A program made the translations under genes and the position numbers. A DNA stretch of 64,000 nt from Flavobacterium sp. KMS (lineage in GTDB: Bacteria; Bacteroidota; Bacteroidia; Flavobacteriales; Flavobacteriaceae). Shown piece after piece: positions 27,214 through 35,893 of the stretch. The notes beneath the pieces were generated by a model that was not told the origin of the DNA, ran no database searches, and saw only the letters and a list, made by a program, of their open reading frames with translations. The stretch lies in the NCBI RefSeq assembly GCF_000813005.1, contig NZ_JSYP01000001.1, positions 62,001-126,000 of the forward strand. The letters are read 5' to 3'. Numbering within the stretch: position 1 is the first letter of the stretch; every line of letters starts with the position of its first letter.

Positions 27214-27768
27214 ATGAAGTTATTTATTAAGTTTGACATTAATACAGTTTGCACCCAATTTCTGAAACAGAAATTAGGCGAACGCCAAATAAATTATACA
27301 CCGTTGGGTTTTGGAGAAATTGAATTGGACAAAAACCTAACATCCGAAGAATTGGATAGCATGAAGAATGAGTTAGAGCCTTTTGGGTTAGAAATTGTAG
27401 AGAATCAGAAGAGTGTTTTAGTACAAAAAATAAAAGATGCTATTATAGAAATGGTTTTTATGGATGAAAACGGGAACAACTTAAAAAGTTCTGTTTATCT
27501 AGCCGAAAAATTAAATCATAGTTACGGATACTTATCAAACGTATTTTCGGAAGTTACTTATTCGTCTATTGAGAATTTTATCATTTTACAAAAAATTGAA
27601 CGAGCCAAACATCTCATTATTATAAATGAAATGAGCTTGACCGAAATTGCATTTTTACTCAATTACTCTAGCGTTGCGCATTTAAGCACACAATTTAAGA
27701 ACACAACAGGAATCACTCCTTCGGCCTTTCAGAGAATCATAAAAAAACGACGCGAAAACCTAAAATAA
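27214..27768 (+). CDS. AraC-type helix-turn-helix regulator
   Basis: The 184-aa product ends in an AraC double HTH (residues ~80-178), with AEKLNHSYGYLSNVFSEVT and AFLLNYSSVAHLSTQFKNTTGITPSAF as the two recognition regions. The first ~70 residues form a small alpha/beta segment without a cupin. Its gene starts an apparent operon with a response regulator (12-base gap) and a histidine kinase (10-base gap). This short AraC type next to a two-component pair is common in flavobacteria and is likely the transcriptional output of the signalling pair. The regulon may include the envelope genes from 30.1 to 32.7 kb. Confidence 0.88.
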   Translation: MKLFIKFDINTVCTQFLKQKLGERQINYTPLGFGEIELDKNLTSEELDSMKNELEPFGLEIVENQKSVLVQKIKDAIIEMVFMDENGNNLKSSVYLAEKLNHSYGYLSNVFSEVTYSSIENFIILQKIERAKHLIIINEMSLTEIAFLLNYSSVAHLSTQFKNTTGITPSAFQRIIKKRRENLK

Positions 27769-27779
27769 AGAATTTATAA

Positions 27780-28229
27780 ATGCAAAAAAACGCATTACAT
27801 ATTTTACTGGCAGATGATGATGAAGATGATCGCCTTTTTTTCAAAGACGCCTTTGAAGAAGTAAAAATACAGACACAAGTACAATTTGCTCATGACGGAA
27901 TAGAGTTGATGGAGCATTTAATGCATCCTGACACCATATTACCCGATATTTTATTTCTGGATTTAAATATGCCTAAAAAAACAGGTAAAGAATGCTTGAT
28001 GGAAATAAAAAAAACAGATCATTTAAAACACCTTATAATTGCTATCTACTCTACTTCTTCATCAGAGGAAGATATTGAAGATACTTTTATACAAGGAGCA
28101 AATATTTACATTAAAAAACCAAGCAATTTTAATGCTCTAAAAAAGATTATTAATGAAGTTGTAACTTTAAATTGGCATTATCACACTTCTGGTTTAAACC
28201 GTGATACATTTTTGTTACGCTTAAAATAA
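27780..28229 (+). CDS. single-domain response regulator (Rcp1-like)
   Basis: The 149-aa protein is one receiver domain: acidic pocket ADDDEDD (residues 11-17), phospho-accepting Asp in ILFLDLNMP (residue 61), the Thr/Ser switch region YSTSS and the conserved Lys in IYIKKPSNF. There is no DNA-binding output domain, so it must pass its signal to a partner, perhaps the adjacent AraC protein or the kinase. This Rcp1/CheY-like type often lies beside bacteriophytochrome or CHASE3 kinases. It is between the AraC gene and the kinase gene, in the same operon. Confidence 0.92.
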   Translation: MQKNALHILLADDDEDDRLFFKDAFEEVKIQTQVQFAHDGIELMEHLMHPDTILPDILFLDLNMPKKTGKECLMEIKKTDHLKHLIIAIYSTSSSEEDIEDTFIQGANIYIKKPSNFNALKKIINEVVTLNWHYHTSGLNRDTFLLRLK

Positions 28230-28239
28230 TTAAAATCGG

Positions 28240-30027
28240 ATGAAATTGATACCCAATTTTAATTCCCCACGTGCGCTGAGGATTATTTTTGCAATATCGA
28301 TATTTATTTTATTGTTTATTTCATCGGTATCCTATCAACACAATCGTGACTTGCAGAATTCTAGCAAGTTAATGATGCATACCTATGAAATAAACATTCA
28401 ATTAGAGCGACTACTTTCGTTTGTAAAAGATGCCGAAACGGGACAAAGAGGCTATATAATAACCAAAAACAGCCGTTTTCTTGCCCCTTACCTATTTTCT
28501 CGCGATAAAGTAAATCGATCCTTTATCGCACTTAGGAAATTAACGGCAGACAATCCTAAGCAACAAAAAAATCTTAAAAATCTATTCGATTTAATCATCC
28601 AGCGTTATACCTATCTTGAAGGTTCTTTAAAATACAGCAACGAAAAAACCTACGACAAAAGGAAACTCGATAACTGTATGTTTGGAGGAAGAATTGTAAT
28701 GGAAAACATTCGTTTTCAGATAGATGAAATGAATGATTTTGAAAAAGACATCTTACAAAAAAGACAAAAAATATACCAAAGCGAGATTTCATTAACTCCA
28801 GTCTTTACCATATCCTTATTTCTGGTAGCGCTTTCGCTTATTTTACTTTCGTACAGACAAATTAGTAATGATATTGATCGCTTGCGTGTATTTAATAAAA
28901 AGCTATTAATTTCTAGCAAACTAATGGCTGAGTCCGAAATAATTGGAGCTTTTAGCACTTGGCAATGGGATTTAGGAACCGATAAAATGGTTTACTCTGA
29001 TAATCAATATCGCTTATTAGGCTATCCGCCAAACTATTTTGTTCCAGAAAAAGATACCTTTCTGGATTTTGTACATCCCGAAGATAAAGAAGCTTTCTCA
29101 AACCTAATGCAAGGGATTATCGAGAATAAGCAGCTTCCGCTTATATACTATAGAATTATTCGAAAAAACGGCGATATCAGATACTTTAAATCTATTGGTA
29201 AACTTTTAATAGATGAGCAAGGAAGTAAAATCATGTTAGGAATAACGTTTGACATTACCGAAGAACATTTTCAGAATATTGCAATTTACGAACGTAACAA
29301 AGAGTTAGAGAAAACGAATAAGGAACTAGCATCCTTTAACCATGTGGCGAGTCACGATTTACAAGAACCACTTCGTAAAATCCAAACTTTTATTTCGAGA
29401 TTTTCTGATAACGACAAAGCAGCTATGTCTGAAAGCGGACGAGAATACATCAACAAGATTGGAGTATCTGCTAAAAGAATGCGTATTTTAATCGATGATT
29501 TATTGTTGTTCTCCAGAACTAATACTACCAAGAAAGAATTCTTAAAAACGAATTTAAACGACTTACTCGAAAAAGTAAAACTAGAATTCACTGAAGTACT
29601 TCAGGAGAAAAACGCCATTATATTATCGGATAAACTACCAAAACTACATGTTATTCCGTACCAAATAGAACAGCTATTTATTAACCTAATTAGCAATTCT
29701 TTAAAGTATGACCAACCAGATGTTTTACCAAAAATCAATATTTCGTGTACCAAAATTCATGCTACAGAATTTCCTGATTTGCTAGAACAATCTATAAAAA
29801 AATATTACAAAATTACGTTTACCGATAACGGAATGGGATTTGATCCTCAGTTTAAAGAAACCATTTTTGTATTGTTTCAGCGTTTACATTCTAAAACAGA
29901 TCAATATCCTGGAACTGGAATAGGTCTGGCTATTTGCAAAAAAATTGTCGAAAACCATAAAGGTCATATCATTGCCGACAGTACACCGGGCAAAGGATCT
30001 ATTTTTACCATTTTTCTACCCGAATAA
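28240..30027 (+). CDS. sensor histidine kinase with CHASE3 and PAS domains
   Basis: The 595-aa membrane protein has a first transmembrane helix (residues ~15-33), an extracytoplasmic CHASE3 domain (~36-175, DAETGQRGYIITKN), a second helix (~184-206), a PAS fold (~235-350), a HisKA dimerisation domain with phospho-His372 in ASHDLQEP, and HATPase_c (N box, GMGF, GTGIGL). It senses an unknown envelope signal and phosphorylates a receiver, most likely the regulator encoded just upstream. All catalytic boxes are present. A strong terminator at 30050-30094 ends the operon. Confidence 0.95.
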   Translation: MKLIPNFNSPRALRIIFAISIFILLFISSVSYQHNRDLQNSSKLMMHTYEINIQLERLLSFVKDAETGQRGYIITKNSRFLAPYLFSRDKVNRSFIALRKLTADNPKQQKNLKNLFDLIIQRYTYLEGSLKYSNEKTYDKRKLDNCMFGGRIVMENIRFQIDEMNDFEKDILQKRQKIYQSEISLTPVFTISLFLVALSLILLSYRQISNDIDRLRVFNKKLLISSKLMAESEIIGAFSTWQWDLGTDKMVYSDNQYRLLGYPPNYFVPEKDTFLDFVHPEDKEAFSNLMQGIIENKQLPLIYYRIIRKNGDIRYFKSIGKLLIDEQGSKIMLGITFDITEEHFQNIAIYERNKELEKTNKELASFNHVASHDLQEPLRKIQTFISRFSDNDKAAMSESGREYINKIGVSAKRMRILIDDLLLFSRTNTTKKEFLKTNLNDLLEKVKLEFTEVLQEKNAIILSDKLPKLHVIPYQIEQLFINLISNSLKYDQPDVLPKINISCTKIHATEFPDLLEQSIKKYYKITFTDNGMGFDPQFKETIFVLFQRLHSKTDQYPGTGIGLAICKKIVENHKGHIIADSTPGKGSIFTIFLPE

Positions 30028-30049
30028 TCCTCTCAAAAAACTAACTTTT

Positions 30050-30094
30050 ATCGTTATATAATTCATATTATGGGAATTATATAACGATTCTTTT
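30050..30094 (+). terminator. terminator of the AraC-RR-HK operon
   Basis: ATCGTTATATAATTC (30050-30064) and GAATTATATAACGAT (30074-30088) form a perfect 15-bp stem, followed by TCTTTTTT. Confidence 0.85.
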
Positions 30095-30154
30095 TTATGC
30101 TGTAAAGTATTAATTGTATTTAGGTTGCAACTTTGTAATATAAACTTTTATGAA

Positions 30155-30730
30155 GTGAAAATTAACCCACTGTTCCCCTCTAAATTTTTGCTTGTTAGAG
30201 CAATTTTTGTCTTTTTAATTCTGACGACAATGCTTTCATGCAAAAAAAGCGAAGCGCTTGAAAAAACATCAGATAATGAAGTTTTTAGCAAAACGGCTTC
30301 AGAAGAAATTGATGCTTATTTTTTAATAGCTACAGCTAATATTAGTAAAGCTATAATATCAAAAAGCCAAATCGCACAGCAGAAATGTCAAGAGGGTAAA
30401 ATAAAAAAATTAAGCAGTGAAATAGAAACCAATCAGAATGAATTGCTTCATGAAATAGCCAGAATGGCCAACCAAAAGCTAATCATTATTATAAATACCG
30501 ACGAAAAGGAAACTAATAACGATTTATACTCTTTGATTGATGCAACCAAGGCCGATTTTGATAAAGCATACATAGATTTAATAATCGAATCTATAAGCGA
30601 TCAGATTGAGTTATTAAAATCGATAACAAGAGAAACCAATGATACTGATATAATAAAATTATCGATTAAATATTTGCCAACACAATACCGCTTTCTTGAC
30701 ACAGCAAAAGCGATAAAAAAAGAATCATGA
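30155..30730 (+). CDS. DUF4142-like lipoprotein
   Basis: The product (about 190 aa from a GTG at 30155; ATG is absent, and a TTG at 30125 is another option) has a lipoprotein signal with VFLILTTMLSCKKS. The mature part is helical with EEIDAYFLIATANISKAIISKSQIAQQKC, resembling DUF4142 proteins, whose role in envelope stress is unproven. The C-terminal half continues as amphipathic helices. It opens a run of small envelope genes (30780-32682) downstream of the two-component operon. The start codon is uncertain; the lipoprotein call is reasonably safe. Confidence 0.65.
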   Translation: MKINPLFPSKFLLVRAIFVFLILTTMLSCKKSEALEKTSDNEVFSKTASEEIDAYFLIATANISKAIISKSQIAQQKCQEGKIKKLSSEIETNQNELLHEIARMANQKLIIIINTDEKETNNDLYSLIDATKADFDKAYIDLIIESISDQIELLKSITRETNDTDIIKLSIKYLPTQYRFLDTAKAIKKES

Positions 30731-30779
30731 TTATTTAAATAGCAACAACGTAATTTATAAGCCCTAAAATTTTAAAACT

Positions 30780-31433
30780 ATGAAAAACAAAGCCCAATTA
30801 TTACATGCCGTGACATTATTTATTTCAGCTTCTTTTGGAGTATTACAAGCCCAAAACGCTCCCGTAAATGCCGAATTCGGGATAAAAGGAGGAGCAAATA
30901 TGTCTAATCTTTATTCTGGAGAAGTCGATGACAAAAATGCCATATATGGCTTTAATGTCGGAGTTTATGCTGCATTTCCTATTGCAGATAATATCTTCAT
31001 ACAACCCGAAATATTATACACTACCAAGGGTGCAGAGCTAGAATACAATAGCAATTTTGTGAGCGGTGTAGGTCGTTTTAGACTTAACTATATCGAAGTT
31101 CCCTTATTAGTAAAATTTAAAGTAACACAAAACTTCAATGTACATGTAGGGGGTTACGCCTCTTATCTGGTAGACGGAAAAGTTACCAACGAATCTAGTG
31201 CTGGTACAGCTTTTGACTTTGAAGAAAATATCAATGCCGATGATTTTAATCGATTTGATGCTGGATTATCAGCAGGTGTCGGTGTCGACTTTGACCCACT
31301 TAGCATAGGATTACGTTATAATTACGGATTAACAACCGTAGGAAAAGAACGCAGTTTCTTAGGAACCAACTATACTTTTCCTGATGCCAAGAATAGCAAT
31401 TTAAGCTTATACCTTGCGTATAAATTAAACTAA
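30780..31433 (+). CDS. outer-membrane beta-barrel protein (porin-family, OmpA-like barrel)
   Basis: The 217-aa protein has a signal peptide ending near LQAQNAPV and then alternating strands typical of PorT/OmpW-like 8-stranded barrels: FGIKGGANMSNLY, NIFIQPEILYTTKG, FRLNYIEVPLLVKFK, VHVGGYASYLVDG and the C-terminal LSLYLAYKLN with a terminal residue pattern suited to BAM recognition. It is a small outer-membrane protein of unknown cargo. It is followed by a set of small stress-type genes with short gaps, so the whole set may respond to the envelope signal read by the kinase upstream. Confidence 0.85.
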   Translation: MKNKAQLLHAVTLFISASFGVLQAQNAPVNAEFGIKGGANMSNLYSGEVDDKNAIYGFNVGVYAAFPIADNIFIQPEILYTTKGAELEYNSNFVSGVGRFRLNYIEVPLLVKFKVTQNFNVHVGGYASYLVDGKVTNESSAGTAFDFEENINADDFNRFDAGLSAGVGVDFDPLSIGLRYNYGLTTVGKERSFLGTNYTFPDAKNSNLSLYLAYKLN

Positions 31434-31467
31434 GCATTCTTATTATTAACCCTTAAATATATATGCC

Positions 31468-31620
31468 ATGTCGAATTTATTATACACCATCGCCGTTATT
31501 TTAGTCATTATGTGGGCTCTGGGATTCTTTGTTTATAGCCTGGGAAGTATTATTCATATTTTATTGGTTATTGCAATTATCGCAGTATTGTTCAGATTAA
31601 TTAAAGGTAAAGAAGTTTAG
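31468..31620 (+). CDS. lmo0937-type small membrane protein (50 aa)
   Basis: This 50-aa protein, shorter than most gene finders accept, has the highly conserved layout of lmo0937-family membrane proteins: LLYTIAVILVIMWALGFFVY, a Gly-Ser turn, then HILLVIAIIAVLFRLIKG. It has two membrane helices with a short link. The family is widespread in bacteria with no known biochemical role, though often beside stress genes, as here. It begins 34 bases after the barrel gene and precedes YtxH by 37 bases. Confidence 0.88.
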   Translation: MSNLLYTIAVILVIMWALGFFVYSLGSIIHILLVIAIIAVLFRLIKGKEV

Positions 31621-31657
31621 AAACAAGTTATATTATTAAACACTAAATACAAATATT

Positions 31658-31915
31658 ATGAAAACTAGTAACACCATTTTAGGAATTATCGGAGCTGCAG
31701 CAGCAGGAGCATTATTAGGAGTATTGTTTGCACCAGATAAAGGATCAAAAACGAGACAAAAAATAGCTGACAAAAGCAAAGATTACAAAGACGAATTTAA
31801 AGGCAAATTAGATAATATCGTAAGTACTGGAAAAGATCTTATGAATCAAGGAAAAGCCAAATACAATAATGCCAAAGCCGAAGTAAGCGACGGAATTGAG
31901 CACGTAACTAATTAA
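31658..31915 (+). CDS. YtxH-domain protein
   Basis: The 85-aa product begins with one membrane helix rich in Gly/Ala (GIIGAAAAGALLGVLFAPDKG), the hallmark of YtxH proteins, then a long charged helix with repeated KAKYNNAKAEVSDG-type heptads. YtxH proteins are general-stress proteins in Bacillus and are common in Bacteroidota, with an unknown mechanism. It lies between the lmo0937-type and holin-like genes, with short gaps suggesting cotranscription. Confidence 0.9.
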   Translation: MKTSNTILGIIGAAAAGALLGVLFAPDKGSKTRQKIADKSKDYKDEFKGKLDNIVSTGKDLMNQGKAKYNNAKAEVSDGIEHVTN

Positions 31916-31954
31916 GAAGAAGTGTGATTTTATTTAATAAGCAAACACAATCAG

Positions 31955-32308
31955 ATGGAAACTAAAACGACAACAACAACAGATACACTTTTTGATAAGG
32001 CCGAAAACTATACCAAAACAAGCTTTGAACTTTTCAAACTTAAATCGGTATCTGTATCCGCCGATGTACTATCATCCCTAACATCACAAATTATTGTTGC
32101 TGTTGTTGTTGTTTTTTTTAGTTTATTCCTCAACATTGGACTTAGTTTATTAATTGGCCAGCTCCTTGGCGAATATTATTATGGCTTTTTTGTACTAGCA
32201 TTTGCTTATTTAATTCTTGCAATCGTACTGTATAAAAATCAGAATAAATGGATTAAGAAACCAATAGGAAACATCATAATTTCGCTTTTATTAAAAAACA
32301 GGAGTTAA
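31955..32308 (+). CDS. phage-holin-like (Phage_holin_3_6 / competence-type) membrane protein
   Basis: The 117-aa protein has a polar, Thr-rich start, a short amphipathic helix, and two adjacent hydrophobic helices (residues ~45-68 and ~74-95, with a GEYYYGFF turn). This matches the Phage_holin_3_6 family, which in chromosomal settings is a small inner-membrane protein rather than a lysis protein. It sits between YtxH and a 113-aa soluble-membrane gene in the stress cluster. Holin activity is unlikely in this context. Confidence 0.8.
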   Translation: METKTTTTTDTLFDKAENYTKTSFELFKLKSVSVSADVLSSLTSQIIVAVVVVFFSLFLNIGLSLLIGQLLGEYYYGFFVLAFAYLILAIVLYKNQNKWIKKPIGNIIISLLLKNRS

Positions 32309-32340
32309 ATGATTTGAAATTAATTTTAAAATAATTCATC

Positions 32341-32682
32341 ATGAAAACCAATAACGCAACCGATGATTTAAATCAGATGATTTTGCAATTAAAAAATCAG
32401 CAAGAAGCCGAATGGATTGATTTAAAAGATAAATTTCATGACCTAAAAGAGCATTTAAAACCACTGAATATAATAAAAGATACCTTAGAGGAAATTAATA
32501 GCGGTATCGATATAAAAAGTAATTTACTTCAATCTATCTTTAGTATTGGCGCAGGATATTTATCCAAACGCATATTGGTAGGAACCACACATAATAAGGT
32601 TACAAAATTCTTTGGCTCGATATTTCAGTTAGTAGTAACTAATTTTATTTCGAGAAAAACCGCTGCGCATAGTAAAGATTAA
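32341..32682 (+). CDS. small membrane-associated protein of the stress cluster
   Basis: The 113-aa product starts with a charged coiled-coil-like part (DDLNQMILQLKNQQEAEWIDLK) and continues with mildly hydrophobic segments (SIFSIGAGYLSKRILVG and FQLVVTNFISRK). Flavobacterial genomes often have this small protein after YtxH and holin-like genes; I know of no assigned function. It is the last gene of the cluster, before a repeat-rich gap and the convergent prfA. Confidence 0.65.
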   Translation: MKTNNATDDLNQMILQLKNQQEAEWIDLKDKFHDLKEHLKPLNIIKDTLEEINSGIDIKSNLLQSIFSIGAGYLSKRILVGTTHNKVTKFFGSIFQLVVTNFISRKTAAHSKD

Positions 32683-32698
32683 ACGCAAAATTTTTTTT

Positions 32699-32885
32699 TA
32701 CCGCAATTTAACCACAAAGTTTTTTTTAACCGCAAAGGTCGCAAAGCTTTATCCAAAAAGATTGTAAAATTTTTATTTTGTCTTTCTTTAAAAAACTTAG
32801 CGACTCAGAACCTTAGCAACTTAGCACCTTTTAAAAAAACCTTTGAGCCTTTGCACCTCAGAACCTTAGTACCTTAAAAGAAAAA
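32699..32885. repeat. dispersed GCAAAG and CTTAGCAACTT repeats
   Basis: Between 32683 and 32898 two repeat families follow each other: AACCGCAAAG elements (32699-32750) and the CTTAGNAACTCAGAACC type (32795-32885). No gene is seen. Both families recur in other gaps of the window. Confidence 0.7.
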
Positions 32886-32898
32886 ATACCACCAAAAA

Positions 32899-32930
32899 AA
32901 AAGCCGAATTACAAAGTAATTCGACTTTTT
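32899..32930. terminator. terminator between prfA and the stress cluster
   Basis: CGAATTAC and GTAATTCG pair around a three-base loop, inside AAAAGC/CTTTT; it lies 45 bases after the prfA stop and works for the minus strand. Confidence 0.8.
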
Positions 32931-32974
32931 CATATCTTAGAAACTCAGAAACTTAGCACCTCAGTACCTTTTTT

Positions 32975-34051
32975 TTAGAAAACTTCCGAAGCTTCTTTTA
33001 ATTTCTCAGTATTATTTACCAATTGTAATTCATCTACAATTTTCTGGATATCACCATTCATGATATTACCCAAATCGTATAAAGTAAGACCTACACGGTG
33101 ATCGGTTACACGACCTTGCGCATAGTTATACGTACGAATCTTAGCCGAACGGTCACCCGAACTTACTTGCGAAGTACGCTTAGTAGCATCCTCAGCCTCT
33201 TTTTTGGCTAATTCTTGTTCGTATAAACGAGAACGTAATACGTTTAACGCTTTATCTTTATTCTTGTGTTGTGATTTCTGATCCTGACATTGAGCCACTA
33301 AACCAGTTGGAATATGCGTTAAACGCACAGCCGATTTAGTTGTATTAACCGATTGTCCTCCAGGTCCTGACGAACAGAAAAAGTCAACACGTACATCGTT
33401 CATATCAATTTGTACATCAAACTCTTCGGCTTCAGGAAGTACCATAACCGTAGCTGCCGATGTATGCACACGACCTTGAGTTTCTGTCTGAGGAACACGT
33501 TGTACACGGTGCACACCAGCTTCAAACTTCAATGTTCCATAAACATCCTCACCAGTAACCTCAAAGATAACCTCTTTAAATCCTCCCGAAGTACCCTCGT
33601 TCATATCTACAACCGAAGTTCTCCAACCGCGGTTTTCGCAATATTTAGTGTACATACGAAAAAGATCTCCAGCAAAAATACTTGCCTCATCTCCACCCGT
33701 ACCAGCACGAATCTCTACCATTACGTTTTTGGCATCTTCAGGATCCTTAGGAATCAACATAAACTTAATTTCTTCCTCCAGTTCTGGTAATCTATCCTTA
33801 GCTTCGTCTAATTGCATTTTGGCCATTTCGGTCATATCGGCATCGCTACCGTCTGCAATAATTTCGTTTGCCTCTTCTATATTTGCCATCAAAAGCACGT
33901 ATTCGTCGCGTTTTTCGGCCAATGCTTTTAAGTTCTTGTACTCTTGATTCAATTGCACATAACGTTTCTGATCCGCAATAACATCCGGTTGGATGATTAA
34001 ATCCGAAATCTCGTCGAAACGTTGTTTTACTATTTGAAGTCTATCTAACAT
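32975..34051 (-). CDS. prfA: peptide chain release factor 1
   Basis: The 358-aa protein is RF1: the GGQ motif is in [24 protein letters not shown] (about residue 230), where the glutamine is methylated and triggers peptidyl-tRNA hydrolysis; the PxT-like anticodon recognition region lies earlier. It terminates translation at UAA and UAG codons. RF1 length (about 358) and the TTKSAVR basic helix fit; RF2 carries SPF at the recognition site. It is a single gene, transcribed away from the caspase locus, with a terminator downstream. Confidence 0.95.
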   Translation of the reverse strand: MLDRLQIVKQRFDEISDLIIQPDVIADQKRYVQLNQEYKNLKALAEKRDEYVLLMANIEEANEIIADGSDADMTEMAKMQLDEAKDRLPELEEEIKFMLIPKDPEDAKNVMVEIRAGTGGDEASIFAGDLFRMYTKYCENRGWRTSVVDMNEGTSGGFKEVIFEVTGEDVYGTLKFEAGVHRVQRVPQTETQGRVHTSAATVMVLPEAEEFDVQIDMNDVRVDFFCSSGPGGQSVNTTKSAVRLTHIPTGLVAQCQDQKSQHKNKDKALNVLRSRLYEQELAKKEAEDATKRTSQVSSGDRSAKIRTYNYAQGRVTDHRVGLTLYDLGNIMNGDIQKIVDELQLVNNTEKLKEASEVF

Positions 34052-34174
34052 TTTATAAGTCCTTTATTTGGACTGCAAAATTACAAAATTTTTGTTTAAA
34101 ATTCTATCATTAAAGTTCTGAGTTTTTTAACCACAATTTCATGATGAATTTTAGCAGAGTTATGGTCTTTTTTA

Positions 34175-34295
34175 GGAGCTATTTACTTCGTCAGTTCGCT
34201 TCGCTCGTGTCCTGCTATCCGCTTGTATCTTTTTATTTTTAAAGAAAAAATAAAAAAGGATACCTCCCGACACTTCGGGGCTATCAGGGCTAGGG
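34175..34295 (+). repeat. dispersed repeat, copy 2 of the AGGAGCTATTT...TCAGGGCTAGG family
   Basis: Starts GGAGCTATTT, ends TCAGGGCTAGG, with CTGCTATCCGCTTGTATCTT in the middle. It matches 46912-46991 over the ends and the core, and 20345-20407 in reverse orientation. It occupies most of the gap 34052-34536 upstream of the caspase locus. I see no gene in the rest of the gap. Confidence 0.8.
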
Positions 34296-34411
34296 ATTTT
34301 GTTTATTTATAGAATTTACGGTTTTCAGTAAAATTCTTGAATCAAAACGAGTTAGTTTTGGGAAATCTTTTAAATTAAATACTTTTTATTAGTATTATCG
34401 TTGTTAATTTA

Positions 34412-34419
34412 TATATTTG
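34412..34419 (+). promoter_or_regulatory. -7 element of the 34537 gene
   Basis: TATATTTG fits the Bacteroidota TAnnTTTG element, 118 bases before the ATG. The context ATATATTTGAAGAGA also precedes the gene at 37601, with TATATTTGAGAGA at 37507. A -33 element is not convincing. Confidence 0.45.
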
Positions 34420-34536
34420 AAGAGATAATAAATAACGTTTATTATTCTTAACTATTGAAAAAAGTGACTTAACTAAGGCTTTATTATATTAAAACTAGCT
34501 GACTGAAAGTTTTGCTCAAAAAGAACAAAAAAATAA

Positions 34537-35844
34537 ATGAATCAAACATTACTACTTATCATTTTATCAACAATAATTCTATTAATAGAAATCTATTCTG
34601 AAACTCATTTAAAAAATTACGGAACATTCCTTGAAAGAATAGTTTATTTATTTAGTATCAAAACACTCTTTAATCTTTTAAAATTTAGTTGCCTTTTTAG
34701 TTTTTGCTATGTATTATTAAAGTTAAACAAAACAATACTAGACATAAACTTGATAAATACAAAAATAATAAATATTGATTTTGAAAATATATTATTATAT
34801 TATGTTCCATCAGGAATATTTTCAGTCGGTGTAATTTTTTCAAATTCAAATGAATTATTTAGACAATTGCAGGGTTACTCAATAGAAAACGAAAAATTAA
34901 ATCAATTGGCTGCAAATTTAAAATATTTGCTTTTTAGAGTAATTTCATTTACTTTAACATTCTTTATTTTTAAATATACATTAGAGTATATACTTAAACT
35001 TGATTTATATTTTAGGAAAGATAATTTATCAATATTTGATTGGCTCGAATACAATAAAAATGAAATAGATAATTATAATAGAGGTGTTTATTTCTCCCTT
35101 TTGTTAACTATTATTATTTTCTTTTTATTCAATAACTCTTTCATTAAAAAGAATAGTAATTATTGGGATTATCGCGCAATAAGTTTTGACTTTTTTAAAT
35201 ATTTTTTCATTTCAATTATTCTTAGTCTTGGGCTTTTCTTTGGTATTTTCTCAATATTTAATGGAATTTTCAATATTTTTAATTCAAGTCTTACCCAATG
35301 GATCAGTAAAGAAAATATTTTAGGAATATTACCTATAAGAATTTCTTCATTATTAATTCTAGTATATTTGATTGGGTATATTTATAAAGAAGTATTAAAC
35401 AAAAACTTAATTCATTTTCTAGTTTTAGGAATATTTCCCATTAGAACAATTTCAAAATATTCTCAAAGTATAGTTTTTGAAAAAAGAGAAACTTTATTTT
35501 TTTCACAAATTTCATTTTATATCTTAAATATTGCACTAGCAGAGTTATTTGTCATTATTGGGTACAAAAGTATCTATTTAAGTATTTTAAATTTTGCTAT
35601 ATTATTCATTCTAGATGATTTTAAAATAATTAATGATTATTCAAACGGATTAAGAAGTATTTTACCTTCGCATTTTATTAGAATTTGGATTTTTAATATA
35701 ATAATGATTGTCGTAGCATTAATTTTACTTGCCAACAAAGAATACTATGAGATTCTAACGATGTATTTATTATTTACATTCATCTTATTTCGATATTATT
35801 TTAAAAATTTTCATTTAATATCTTTAAGATCTCTTTATACTTAA
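34537..35844 (+). CDS. polytopic membrane protein, first gene of the caspase locus
   Basis: The 435-aa protein is strongly hydrophobic, with about ten predicted membrane helices grouped in blocks (near 1-20, 35-65, 85-105, 125-150, 185-205, 215-250, 260-290, 320-345, 355-375 and 390-415). I do not recognise a family. There are few charged residues in the membrane parts and no catalytic motif. It lies 49 bases before the caspase-like gene and may be a membrane sensor or pore-forming effector in the same system. Flavobacterial defence loci often pair a peptidase with a membrane protein; here that remains inference. Confidence 0.65.
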   Translation: MNQTLLLIILSTIILLIEIYSETHLKNYGTFLERIVYLFSIKTLFNLLKFSCLFSFCYVLLKLNKTILDINLINTKIINIDFENILLYYVPSGIFSVGVIFSNSNELFRQLQGYSIENEKLNQLAANLKYLLFRVISFTLTFFIFKYTLEYILKLDLYFRKDNLSIFDWLEYNKNEIDNYNRGVYFSLLLTIIIFFLFNNSFIKKNSNYWDYRAISFDFFKYFFISIILSLGLFFGIFSIFNGIFNIFNSSLTQWISKENILGILPIRISSLLILVYLIGYIYKEVLNKNLIHFLVLGIFPIRTISKYSQSIVFEKRETLFFSQISFYILNIALAELFVIIGYKSIYLSILNFAILFILDDFKIINDYSNGLRSILPSHFIRIWIFNIIMIVVALILLANKEYYEILTMYLLFTFILFRYYFKNFHLISLRSLYT

Positions 35845-35893
35845 AAAAAATGCTAATAGTAATGTATATAGCAAGTTTCAAAAATTAATCATA

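Noticed and set aside
31955..32308. Prophage remnant suggested by the holin-like gene
   Set aside because: No other phage gene is near; this family is common in chromosomal stress clusters of Bacteroidota.
34537..35844. Gasdermin-type pore protein next to the caspase
   Set aside because: The protein is a ten-helix polytopic membrane protein, not a soluble beta-rich gasdermin.
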